Positions 1 to 6,586 of a stretch of DNA of 11,010 nt are shown in pieces. The position numbers and the translations under genes are program-made. The notes under the pieces are model-generated. The model was given only the letters and a program-made list of their open reading frames with translations, did not search any database and was not told the origin of the DNA. Numbering within the stretch: position 1 is the stretch's first letter; each line of letters starts with the position of its first letter. The stretch is taken from positions 1 through 11,010 of the forward strand of contig CAUCXT010000065.1 in NCBI GenBank assembly GCA_958446835.1, written 5' to 3'. Origin of the DNA: an uncultured Eubacterium sp. (GTDB lineage Bacteria; Bacillota; Clostridia; Lachnospirales; Lachnospiraceae).

Positions 1-1217
1 CCATCGGCATTTAAGTTGTTCTCTAAGAAAGCGATAAGCATTCTTGGTGGAGCGACAACGGTATTGTTAAGTGTGTGTGCAAAGTAATTGCCATTCTCGC
101 CCTTAACACGAATCTTAAGTCTTCTTGCCTGAGCATCTCCTAAGTTAGAGCAGCTTCCTACCTCGAAGTACTTCTTCTGTCTCGGTGACCATGCCTCAAC
201 ATCGATTGACTTAACCTTGAGGTCTGCAAGATCTCCTGAGCAGCACTCAAGTGTTCTTACAGGGATGTCCATGCTGCGGAATAAATCAACAGTGTTCTGC
301 CAGAGCTTATCGAACCACATCTTGCTGTCCTCAGGCTTACATACAACGATCATTTCCTGCTTCTCAAACTGGTGGATTCTATATACACCTCTCTCCTCAA
401 TGCCATGTGCACCCTTCTCCTTACGGAAACATGGTGAATAGCTCGTGAGTGTTCTTGGAAGTGTATCCTCAGGAAGAACTGTATCAATGAACTTACCAAT
501 CATGGAATGTTCACTTGTTCCAATAAGGTAGAGATCCTCCCCCTCAATCTTGTACATCATCGCATCCATCTCTGCAAAGCTCATAACACCTGTAACAACT
601 TCACTTCTAATCATAAAAGGTGGTACGCAGTATGTGAAACCTCTGTTAATCATGAAATCTCTTGCATAAGCTATAACTGCGGAATGAAGTCTTGCAATAT
701 CACCCATAAGATAGTAGAAACCGTTTCCTGCAACCTTTCTTGCACTATCAAGGTCAATACCATCAAATGACTCCATTATATCTGTGTGATAAGGAACCTC
801 AAAATCAGGAACTACCGGCTCACCGTAACGTGTGATTTCTACGTTCTCGCTGTCATCCTTACCGATAGGAACGCTTGGGTCAATGATGTTAGGAATAACC
901 ATCATTATCTTCTTAACCTTCTCCTCAAGCTCTGCCTCCTTCTGCTCAAGCTCAGCAAGTCTTGCGGCATTATCTGCCACCTGCTTTTTGACAGCCTCTG
1001 CCTCTTCCTTCTTGCCCTGTCCCATAAGAGCACCAATCTGCTTTGAAAGCTTATTTCTATCTGCACGAAGTCCATCAGCCTCTGCCTTTGCAGCTCTGTT
1101 CTGCTCATCAAGTGCTATAACCTCATCTACTAAAGGAAGCTTGGAATCCTGAAATTTCTTTCTTATATTCTCCTTAACAAGCTCCGGATTTTCTCTGACA
1201 AATTTCATATCTAACAT
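1..1217 (-). CDS. serS: Seryl-tRNA synthetase (3' end cut by window edge)
   Basis: Cytosolic class II aminoacyl-tRNA synthetase that charges tRNA-Ser (and tRNA-Sec where present) with serine. My translation gives 405 complete codons. Residues 1-110 form the N-terminal tRNA-binding arm, starting MLDMKFVRENPE and followed by a long charged antiparallel coiled coil (about 28-105). The class II core follows: serine-site TSEH at 234-237, motif 2 around FRKEKGAHG (264-272) with ERGVYRIHQFEKQE, and motif 3 near VAPPRMLIAFLENN (388-401). The family is usually about 425 residues, so only some 20 C-terminal residues are missing off the left edge. The ATG at 1217 is preceded by AGAGG about 9 nt upstream and gives the standard N-terminus; a second Met at codon 4 is less likely. 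No T-box is visible in the leader. The reading frame is intact. Confidence 0.97.
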   Translation of the reverse strand, partial: MLDMKFVRENPELVKENIRKKFQDSKLPLVDEVIALDEQNRAAKAEADGLRADRNKLSKQIGALMGQGKKEEAEAVKKQVADNAARLAELEQKEAELEEKVKKIMMVIPNIIDPSVPIGKDDSENVEITRYGEPVVPDFEVPYHTDIMESFDGIDLDSARKVAGNGFYYLMGDIARLHSAVIAYARDFMINRGFTYCVPPFMIRSEVVTGVMSFAEMDAMMYKIEGEDLYLIGTSEHSMIGKFIDTVLPEDTLPRTLTSYSPCFRKEKGAHGIEERGVYRIHQFEKQEMIVVCKPEDSKMWFDKLWQNTVDLFRSMDIPVRTLECCSGDLADLKVKSIDVEAWSPRQKKYFEVGSCSNLGDAQARRLKIRVKGENGNYFAHTLNNTVVAPPRMLIAFLENNLNAD

Positions 1218-1286
1218 GTTCTTTTCCTCTTTTCTGCACGCTTGTGCTCATTTTCTTCAATATTTTAAATGACACTACTGTTGTTT

Positions 1287-1315
1287 ATGATACACCACAT
1301 TTTCCTATATTTCAA
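1287..1315 (-). promoter_or_regulatory. Probable sigma-A promoter of serS
   Basis: On the minus strand, TTGAAA (1310-1315) is separated by exactly 17 bp from TATCAT (1287-1292). This would start transcription near 1280, about 63 nt before the serS ATG. The leader has no T-box core sequence and no obvious terminator hairpin, so simple constitutive transcription is the plain reading. Called by eye. Confidence 0.55.
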
Positions 1316-1405
1316 TAGGTTTTGAGCCTAATTCTTGGTGGATATACGCTATAAAATATAGTATTTTACAGTTTTGCGCCATGATGAATCACTATAAAAT
1401 AATTA

Positions 1406-1434
1406 TTGGATATATCCTTTAAGTGGTATATAAT
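1406..1434 (+). promoter_or_regulatory. Consensus promoter with no gene downstream
   Basis: TTGGAT (1406-1411), a 17-bp spacer and a perfect TATAAT (1429-1434) point rightward inside the 364-bp gap between serS and the DUF4446 gene. Nothing on the plus strand downstream looks coding, so a transcript would run antisense into the 3' end of the DUF4446 gene or be a short RNA. A 10-bp palindrome, GGATATATCC (1408-1417), overlaps the -35 element. AT-rich DNA gives chance matches, so this is tentative. Apart from this, the serS promoter and a weak inverted repeat, I see nothing in 1218-1581. Confidence 0.35.
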
Positions 1435-1516
1435 ATGCGCACTGTCATTTTAGGCAATCATATTAAGCTATTTTAGAATTCAAATTACCCTCATTGCATG
1501 TTGTTTTTTATGCTGT

Positions 1517-1542
1517 ATAGTTGTTGCAAAATTTTCAACTAT
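1517..1542. repeat. Weak inverted repeat downstream of the DUF4446 gene
   Basis: ATAGTTG (1517-1523) and CAACTAT (1536-1542) form 7-bp arms around a 12-nt loop, about 40 bp past the DUF4446 stop codon. Neither strand has a clear U-run after it, so it is a poor intrinsic terminator. It is nevertheless the only hairpin I find at the end of the parAB block. Confidence 0.25.
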
Positions 1543-1581
1543 GTCACTAATTGCAAGCTATATTATTATTTTAAGCTTATG

Positions 1582-2097
1582 TTACACCGGTATATCAGTT
1601 CCCATCGCCTGACTTAACGCCTTACTCTCTTCATCGCCGAGCGGTATAAAGGACTCTCCCTTTATTATCTCCTTAACGTATGTATAACAGCCTTCCCTGT
1701 TGTGCATTGAGTTAATCACATAACCGTTGTTGCTGTTGTCAAGCATTGCAAGCGCGAAGCTCAGCTTTCCGCCCATCTCATTGAATGCGTCATACTTGAC
1801 TATTCCAAGCTTCGTGTATACTGTCTTAAGTTCTTCCTTTATGGAAGCAATCTGATTGGTGTGTTCATCGGTCAACTCAACCAGATCCTTAATCTTGGCA
1901 AAATGGTCAAGCATTGCATCCTCCAGATTCTCTGCCGTTTTGCCATTCATAAACAGTCTATAGTTCTGTCGCATCTTTTTTAAATTTACCATTGTTACTA
2001 TCAGCAGCACAAGGCTTACTATACTTATTAACGCAAACACACCCACAGCTATACATAGGCATAGCATGAACATGTTTGAGTTGAATATTTTTTCCAT
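1582..2097 (-). CDS. DUF4446 family membrane-anchored protein, parB neighbour
   Basis: 171-residue protein of unknown function. Residues about 9-36 form one strongly hydrophobic segment (LCLCIAVGVFALISIVSLVL...), giving a single N-terminal membrane anchor. A charged helical or coiled-coil stretch follows (about 45-100). The C-terminal part begins GIVKYDAFNEMGGKLSFALA and contains DNSNNGYVINSMHNRE, which matches what I remember as the DUF4446 signature. The start at 2097 is well supported by AAGGAG six nt upstream. It lies 108 bp downstream of parB on the same strand. I recall DUF4446 genes recurring beside parB in Clostridia, which hints at a link to chromosome segregation or membrane tethering, but that function is inference. 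No strong promoter is seen in the gap, so co-transcription with parAB is likely. Confidence 0.85.
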   Translation of the reverse strand: MEKIFNSNMFMLCLCIAVGVFALISIVSLVLLIVTMVNLKKMRQNYRLFMNGKTAENLEDAMLDHFAKIKDLVELTDEHTNQIASIKEELKTVYTKLGIVKYDAFNEMGGKLSFALAMLDNSNNGYVINSMHNREGCYTYVKEIIKGESFIPLGDEESKALSQAMGTDIPV

Positions 2098-2205
2098 GTT
2101 TCTCTCCTTATTTACTCGTTAATAAAATTTGTAAATTTATGTATATCCGCTTTTGTTGTGATATATTAAATTTAATTTTTATCTTATATTTTATGCAATA
2201 TAATC

Positions 2206-3126
2206 TTATTTTGCCTGTCCACTCTCAATCAGCTCCATAATTCTCTCGAATTCCTCTCTGGAACCATAGTTGATTTCAATTTTTCCCTTGTTATTATCCT
2301 TATTATGAATAATAACCTTGCTTCCAAACACAGAGTTCAGCTTTTCCTCATATTGTCTGTACACAAAATCATTGGCAGGTACAGTCTTTTCCTTCTTTTC
2401 ATCCTTGCCATCAGCGATATCCTTGATAAGCTTCTCTATCTCGCGCACGCTGAGCTTCTCATCAAATATTCTCATGGCAACATTGTACTGCGTATCTCCA
2501 TCCTCGATTGCAAGAAGTGCTCTGGCATGACCTGCTGAAATCATATCGTCAATGAGCATCTGCTGTACCCTGCTGTCAAGTTTTAAAAGTCTCATAGAAT
2601 TGGTTACGGCTGCCCTACTCTTGAATACCCTGTCCGCTACCTCGTCCTGCTTCAGGTTATATTCTTTTACAAGTCTCTGGTATGCCTGTGCCTCCTCGAT
2701 AGGGTTGAGGTCCTCTCTCTGGATATTTTCTATGAGGGAAAGCTCGACAATCTTCTGATCCGAATAATCTCTTATAACAACAGGAATTTCTTTAAGTCCT
2801 GCTTTTTTAGCTGCTCTCCATCTTCTCTCTCCGGCTATTATCTCATAATATCCATCTCTCTTTTGAACAAGCAATGGCTGTAATATACCGTATTCCCTTA
2901 TCGATTCAGCAAGCTCTTCTAATGAATCCTCCTCAAAAGCTTTTCTCGGCTGTTCACGGTTTGGCTCAACCGAATTAATATTTACCTTTATCTCTGTAGG
3001 TTCCTTTACTATTACTTCCTTTTCAACTATTTTTTCAACCACCTTTGGTTTTGCTTCGGAAGCAACCTTGCTGTCCTCAGGTATAAGTGAATTAAGTCCC
3101 TTTCCAAGTCCTCTTTTTGCTGCCAT
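2206..3126 (-). CDS. parB: Chromosome-partitioning protein ParB (Spo0J type)
   Basis: CTP-dependent DNA clamp that loads at parS, spreads, and recruits SMC to the origin region. The protein has about 306 residues. The N-terminus RGLGKGLNSLI is the ParA-stimulating peptide. A low-complexity Val/Glu/Lys linker (about 28-46) follows. The ParB/Srx-like CTPase domain has NREQPRK (about 57-63) and the CTP-binding box GERRWRAA (about 100-107), then ENIQREDLNPIEEA. The parS-reading helix-turn-helix lies around 157-190 (LKQDEVADRVFKSRAAVTNS), with a C-terminal dimerisation domain. Two ATGs are adjacent (3129 and 3126). AGAGG lies 3 nt before the first and 6 nt before the second, so I prefer 3126. It is 98 bp downstream of parA and likely in the same operon. 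Its cognate parS sites lie upstream of parA. Confidence 0.97.
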   Translation of the reverse strand: MAAKRGLGKGLNSLIPEDSKVASEAKPKVVEKIVEKEVIVKEPTEIKVNINSVEPNREQPRKAFEEDSLEELAESIREYGILQPLLVQKRDGYYEIIAGERRWRAAKKAGLKEIPVVIRDYSDQKIVELSLIENIQREDLNPIEEAQAYQRLVKEYNLKQDEVADRVFKSRAAVTNSMRLLKLDSRVQQMLIDDMISAGHARALLAIEDGDTQYNVAMRIFDEKLSVREIEKLIKDIADGKDEKKEKTVPANDFVYRQYEEKLNSVFGSKVIIHNKDNNKGKIEINYGSREEFERIMELIESGQAK

Positions 3127-3224
3127 CATGTACCTCTTTTCTTCTTATGCTTTTCCTGCATGCTGTATTAACTATGCCATATTTAAAATTATTGAATGAA
3201 TATGCATATTTTCATAAATCAGCT

Positions 3225-4010
3225 TTAATATTCCCAGTTATCATCACCACGATGAATTACTTCCTGCGCAAGCAATCTGTAGCTCTCCGCGCCTGCCGAT
3301 TTCGAATCATAGTAATTTATCGGAAGTCCGTGGCTTGGTGCCTCTGCAAGTCTTACATTTCTGGGAATTATAGTCTTATATACTGTCTGTTTAAGATTTT
3401 CCTTTACATTCTCGACAACCTGAAGTGATAGATTTGTTCGTGCATCATACATGGTGAATACAACACCTTCCATCTCCAGATCAGGATTGAGTCTATTCTG
3501 CACAAGGCTTATCGTGTGCATAAGCTGTGATAATCCTTCAAGTGCATAATATTCACACTGGATTGGTACAAGCACAGTATCTGCTGCCGTCATAGCATTT
3601 ACAGTAAGCATACTCAGAGATGGTGGACAATCAAGTATTACAAAATCATATTCTTCTCTCACCTCTGTAAGTGCTTTCTTTAGTATATATTCCCTATCCT
3701 CTATTCCGATAAGGTCTATCTCTGCTCCGGCAAGATTCACATTCGATGGAATCACATCAAGCCTTTCAAATTGAGTATGCTCAATGCACTCTCTGATCTG
3801 ACATTCACCAATCATCAACTGATAAACGGTCAACTCCGCTGCATCCTTGTCTACTCCCAGACCGCTTGTTGTATTTCCCTGCGGATCAGTGTCAACAACA
3901 AGAACTTTCTGTCCAAGCTCTGCCAGGCAGGATGACAGGTTAATGGCTGTAGTGGTCTTACCCACTCCACCCTTTTGGTTTGCTACCGCAATAATTCTTC
4001 CCATTTGCAT
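3225..4010 (-). CDS. parA: Chromosome-partitioning ATPase ParA (Soj type)
   Basis: 261-residue deviant-Walker ATPase that binds DNA non-specifically as an ATP dimer and works with ParB-parS in origin segregation; in Bacillus the homologue Soj also acts on DnaA. Visible motifs: deviant P-loop KGGVGKTT (13-20) with the signature lysine, Walker A-prime DTDPQGN (40-46), and Walker B VILDCPPS (124-131). The short N-terminus lacks an autoregulatory HTH, as expected for chromosomal rather than P1-type plasmid ParA. ATGs at 4010 and 4004 are both possible: AAGG lies 6 nt before the first and AGG lies 8 nt before the second. The 266-bp leader carries two parS sites and a likely extended -10 promoter, suggesting ParB could affect its own operon. 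Confidence 0.97.
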   Translation of the reverse strand: MQMGRIIAVANQKGGVGKTTTAINLSSCLAELGQKVLVVDTDPQGNTTSGLGVDKDAAELTVYQLMIGECQIRECIEHTQFERLDVIPSNVNLAGAEIDLIGIEDREYILKKALTEVREEYDFVILDCPPSLSMLTVNAMTAADTVLVPIQCEYYALEGLSQLMHTISLVQNRLNPDLEMEGVVFTMYDARTNLSLQVVENVKENLKQTVYKTIIPRNVRLAEAPSHGLPINYYDSKSAGAESYRLLAQEVIHRGDDNWEY

Positions 4011-4122
4011 ATCCTACCTTTTAATTCATTTTAAGTCATATTATAGATTTGCTATCATGTTGCTCACTCTCAGCTTTTTTGTTACATTATTATTTTACTT
4101 TATAAATGACTCACTGTTTTTT

Positions 4123-4131
4123 ATTATAACA
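4123..4131 (-). promoter_or_regulatory. Candidate extended -10 promoter of parA
   Basis: The minus strand reads TGTTATAAT, a perfect extended -10 (TGn plus TATAAT). No good -35 stands 17 bp upstream. The start would be near 4116, leaving a leader of about 105 nt. The nearer parS site lies about 60 bp upstream of this element. Confidence 0.4.
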
Positions 4132-4190
4132 GCTTTAAATTATAAATACTACAATTTAATTGCAAAGAATACAATTTTTTTAATATTTTA

Positions 4191-4206
4191 TGTTTCACGT
4201 GAAACA
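4191..4206. promoter_or_regulatory. parS site 1 (ParB loading site)
   Basis: Perfect 16-bp palindrome TGTTTCACGTGAAACA, identical to the consensus parS of Firmicutes. It lies in the parA leader region upstream of the candidate promoter, with its centre 49 bp from the second site. Confidence 0.97.
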
Positions 4207-4220
4207 TTATGGTTTTCTAT

Positions 4221-4264
4221 AAAAGCAAAAGCCCCGGAATGTTTCACGTGAAACATTCCGGGGC
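4221..4264 (-). terminator. Intrinsic terminator of the response regulator gene, containing parS
   Basis: The 34-bp perfect palindrome 4231-4264 starts 12 nt after the response regulator stop codon. On the minus strand it is followed by GGGGCTTTTGCTTTTATAG, a G+C-rich stem base and a U-rich tail. The plus strand has no U-run, so the terminator acts leftward only. The RNA could form a 15-bp stem with a 4-nt ACGU loop. It insulates parA from the regulator gene. Confidence 0.85.
4240..4255. promoter_or_regulatory. parS site 2, embedded in a terminator palindrome
   Basis: Second perfect TGTTTCACGTGAAACA. Here the palindrome continues symmetrically for 9 bp on each side (GCCCCGGAA / TTCCGGGGC), so parS is the centre of a 34-bp perfect palindrome that also acts as the terminator of the upstream gene. 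Confidence 0.97.
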
Positions 4265-4276
4265 AACATCATCATA

Positions 4277-4924
4277 TCAATATGAAATCTTAATCAGGTT
4301 ATTCTTTATCGCAAATACTGCTGCCTGTGTTCTATCAGATACCGAAATCTTCTTAAATATATTAGACACATGATTCTTGACTGTTCTTTCGCTTATGTTC
4401 AACCTGCTTGCAATCTCTTTATTAAATAATCCTTCTGCCAACAGCTTTAATACATCAATCTCTCTTCTTGTCAAATCATTCAATTTATCCATCGCAGTAT
4501 CACGAACCGAAACCGTCTCATTCAGTATTGGCATCAACTCAGGCTCTATATAAAGTTCACCATTATAAACCGAATGTATAGCCTTTCTCAAAGTCGCCGA
4601 ATCGGATTTCTTAAGTATATAGCCATCACATCCCATATCTACAGCCTTCATAAGGGAATCCGGATTATCTGTTGCTGTAAGGAAAAGAACCTTAGAATTA
4701 ACCTTCTGGTCTTTCATTATCTCTAATACCTTCAAGCCATCCAGATTAGGCATATTAATGTCTAACAATACTATATTCGGATTCATTTTACTTACAGCAT
4801 TGAGACATTCATATCCATCCGAGGCTTCAGCAACAACGTTGATGTCTCCTGTATTGTCAAGAATACACTTAACACCCTCTCTAACAATAGTATGATCATC
4901 CGCAATTATAACATTAATCGGCAT
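4277..4924 (-). CDS. NarL/FixJ-family response regulator, no adjacent kinase
   Basis: 215-residue cytoplasmic two-component regulator that would bind DNA as a dimer after phosphorylation. The receiver domain (about 1-120) is complete: acidic pocket D9-D10, phosphoacceptor D55 in LLDINMP, switch T83, aromatic Y102 and invariant K105. The LuxR-type HTH occupies about 150-212 (LTRREIDVLKLLAEG, NKEIASRLNISERTVKNHVS). The start at 4924 is decided by AGGAGG 9 nt upstream. It is monocistronic, with a strong terminator after it and a 636-bp AT-rich gap before it. No histidine kinase is in the window, so its partner is encoded elsewhere or lost. The divergent hydrolase gene is a possible target, but that is only positional inference. 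I cannot name a specific orthologue. Confidence 0.95.
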   Translation of the reverse strand: MPINVIIADDHTIVREGVKCILDNTGDINVVAEASDGYECLNAVSKMNPNIVLLDINMPNLDGLKVLEIMKDQKVNSKVLFLTATDNPDSLMKAVDMGCDGYILKKSDSATLRKAIHSVYNGELYIEPELMPILNETVSVRDTAMDKLNDLTRREIDVLKLLAEGLFNKEIASRLNISERTVKNHVSNIFKKISVSDRTQAAVFAIKNNLIKISY

Positions 4925-4979
4925 CTACACTTTCCTCCTTCAACATACCCGGTACATAATCACCAAAGTATATTTTCAT
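4914..4979 (-). CDS. Possible micro-ORF overlapping the response regulator start
   Basis: A 21-codon frame beginning MKIYFGDYVPGMLKEE ends 11 nt inside the response regulator gene, the geometry of translationally coupled genes. The frame stays open back to a stop at 5037-5039 (about 40 codons, with a GTG at 5003), reading through NDIDVDKFLHPY. The ATG has no good Shine-Dalgarno. It could be a leader peptide, the leftover 3' end of a lost upstream gene such as a kinase, or chance. The regulator's own AGGAGG lies within it. Confidence 0.2.
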   Translation of the reverse strand: MKIYFGDYVPGMLKEESVDAD

Positions 4980-4995
4980 ATATGGATGCAAAAAC

Positions 4996-5004
4996 TTATC
5001 CACA
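4996..5004 (+). promoter_or_regulatory. Perfect DnaA box
   Basis: TTATCCACA, the consensus DnaA box, about 70 bp upstream of the response regulator start. A relaxed box, TTATACACA, follows at 5127-5135. DnaA could influence this divergent promoter region, but a single box proves little. Confidence 0.5.
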
Positions 5005-5065
5005 TCAATATCATTAGTTATGTTTAGTTTAATAAACTATTGTATATCTTTTTCTTTTCAATAAT

Positions 5066-5098
5066 CATCTGATGAAGTTAGGTTCAAAACATCTGATG
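5066..5098. repeat. Pair of CATCTGATG dyads
   Basis: CATCTGATG occurs at 5066-5074 and 5090-5098, 24 bp apart. Each copy sits in a short dyad with 5-bp arms (TCATC/GATGA and ACATC/GATGT). The layout resembles a tandem operator for a dimeric regulator, possibly the adjacent NarL-type protein; this is speculative. Confidence 0.3.
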
Positions 5099-5474
5099 TA
5101 ATGTACGAGTGTATAAATATAATACGTTATACACAGCTGGTTATATATAGCCTGTTTTGTTCCCAACATCATAATAATATATCCCACCGTTGCAAAACGC
5201 AAATCTATATCTTAACACATGGTTTTACTGATACTATTTAAAATAAGTTAGAATACATTAACAGGTGTCTATATACCAATAACCCTCACATATAGTCTGT
5301 ATAAAATTACACATTGTATGACATTCTAACACAGAATCTCGCAATTATATATCTTATTGATAAGTCAAATATTTTCCATAAATAGCCGAAATACCAACTA
5401 GTAAATTGGAACTATTATAAGTAATTATATACTATAATTTGCTTTTTGAAAAGCTTATAATAAAAAAAACATGC

Positions 5475-5503
5475 TTGTCAGTTAATTTGTATTATACTAT
5501 ACT
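5475..5503 (+). promoter_or_regulatory. Probable sigma-A promoter of the hydrolase gene
   Basis: TTGTCA (5475-5480), a 17-bp spacer and TATACT (5498-5503) give a good vegetative promoter. The start would be near 5510, leaving a structured leader of about 95 nt before the ATG at 5606. Confidence 0.6.
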
Positions 5504-5527
5504 GTATATAAAGTTTGTTTCAAACAT

Positions 5528-5593
5528 AAGCAATTTGTCTCTGAGCGAAAACAAATTGCTTTGACGGCACAGTTTCAATTAAAATCGCTCAGA
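5528..5593 (+). promoter_or_regulatory. Possible H-type pseudoknot in the hydrolase mRNA leader
   Basis: A perfect 11-bp inverted repeat (AAGCAATTTGT at 5528-5538, its complement at 5551-5561) closes a 12-nt loop. Nine loop bases (5540-5548, containing CTGAGCGA) are exactly complementary to 5585-5593 (TCGCTCAG plus A), immediately before the Shine-Dalgarno GAGG at 5597-5600. Loop-to-downstream pairing of this kind defines an H-type pseudoknot. The position suggests control of translation initiation. Alternatively, the 11-bp repeat is a DNA operator just past the transcription start. Confidence 0.45.
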
Positions 5594-5605
5594 AATGAGG
5601 TTCGT

Positions 5606-6580
5606 ATGAGTCACAACAAAAATAAACATTCTTTTCTGAAAATGACTGCTCTGGCACTTGGGTGCATGGCTGTCTACAACACCTATGAATACAGTAAGGC
5701 AACCTCCGGCAACCACAATCATCGTGAAGAATGCCGCATATACACAGGACGTTTCGGCGATATATATTACAAACATTATGGTAGCGGCAGCCCTGTTATC
5801 CTGCTGCACACTCTTGAACCATCCGCTAACATGTCCGAGTGGATAGCTACAGCAATAGAACTTGGCAAATCCCATTCCGTATACGTTATAGATTTGCCGG
5901 GATGCGGTTTTTCGGACAAGAGTACAATTGATTATTCCATCTACATGTATGCCCTCGCGGTTAACGATTTTGTGAAGAACAGAATTCTCCGGCACCATGA
6001 CACAGCTACAGGTATACATGCCGCTGCAATATCAACATCCTCTGCAATACTTATCTGTGCGGCATTGGCAGCACCTAAGCTCTATTCAGATTTATCATTT
6101 GTCAATCCGCAGGCTATGGAGACTACCTACTGTAATCCTTCAACCAAGCCTGTATTTGCAAAATGTATCCGTGCTGTATATAACACTCCTGTTATCGGTT
6201 CATTTATGTATAATCTTAAGTATAACCGCAATGCCATAATGGACAGGCTGTCTAAGGTGTCCGGACTTGAAGTGGCACAGAAGAATGAGCTTGCCGATTC
6301 CATGTACGAGGCAGCTCACACCGGCGGCTATTACGGACGTTTTCTGCTGGCAAGCATACATGGCAACCTTTTAAACTCAGATATTGCCCGCATGCTGTCT
6401 AAGCTGTCAACACCTATACTCATTGTAACAGGCTCCGCCGACAAGCAGGCAAAAAAAGCACTGTCAACCTTCGATATCGACAAGGAAAATATATCCTCAG
6501 TCATTCTTGAAGATATCAGTGCGCCACAGCTTGAATGTCCTGACAAGCTTGCCAAGACACTCAACAGCTTCTTCAATTAA
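5606..6580 (+). CDS. Membrane-anchored alpha/beta-hydrolase-fold protein with degenerate active site
   Basis: 324 residues from the ATG at 5606, chosen because GAGG lies 5 nt upstream; a TTG at 5561 would add 15 residues but falls inside the leader stem. Residues 10-27 (FLKMTALALGCMAVYNTY) look like a signal anchor; the Cys at 20 lacks a standard lipobox. Fold landmarks follow: GSGSPVILLHTLEPSA (59-74, oxyanion-loop strand), VIDLPGCGFSDK (94-105), a nucleophile-elbow region AISTSSAI (141-148), and the acid strand ILIVTGSADK with D279. The elbow does not read GxSxG. Where the catalytic His is expected before PQLExP, the sequence is ISAPQLECP (304-312), so His is absent. It resembles a group of Lachnospiraceae alpha/beta hydrolases I remember with a loose elbow. 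The substrate is unknown, and it may be non-catalytic. Confidence 0.8.
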   Translation: MSHNKNKHSFLKMTALALGCMAVYNTYEYSKATSGNHNHREECRIYTGRFGDIYYKHYGSGSPVILLHTLEPSANMSEWIATAIELGKSHSVYVIDLPGCGFSDKSTIDYSIYMYALAVNDFVKNRILRHHDTATGIHAAAISTSSAILICAALAAPKLYSDLSFVNPQAMETTYCNPSTKPVFAKCIRAVYNTPVIGSFMYNLKYNRNAIMDRLSKVSGLEVAQKNELADSMYEAAHTGGYYGRFLLASIHGNLLNSDIARMLSKLSTPILIVTGSADKQAKKALSTFDIDKENISSVILEDISAPQLECPDKLAKTLNSFFN

Positions 6581-6586
6581 AATATA

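Larger units (their letters stand above)
4925..5474. other. AT-rich divergent spacer without a convincing gene
   Basis: This stretch between the response regulator and the hydrolase is rich in A+T and stops in every frame beyond the micro-ORF. It holds DnaA-box sequences (4996-5004, 5127-5135), a pair of CATCTGATG repeats, and a small GCTTTT/AAAAGC hairpin (5441-5454). I found no tRNA or riboswitch. A promoter for the regulator is expected here, but no candidate is convincing. Confidence 0.6.

Noticed and set aside
905..1111. Short open frames on either strand within serS, parB, mnmG and mnmE
   Set aside because: They are shadows of well-identified genes, with no ribosome sites or recognisable domains.
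1218..1280. T-box leader for serS
   Set aside because: Expected in many Firmicutes, but no TGGNACCGCG-type antiterminator core or terminator hairpin is present in the gap.
3199..3210. AATATGCATATT palindrome between parA and parB
   Set aside because: A 12-bp AT-rich palindrome is common by chance in this composition, and no regulator is implied.
5516..5527. parS-like TGTTTCAAACAT before the hydrolase
   Set aside because: It lacks the central CACGTG and is only a short GTTTG/CAAAC hairpin.
5561..5605. TTG start extending the hydrolase by 15 residues
   Set aside because: No ribosome site before it, and it falls inside the leader stem; the ATG at 5606 has a well-spaced GAGG.
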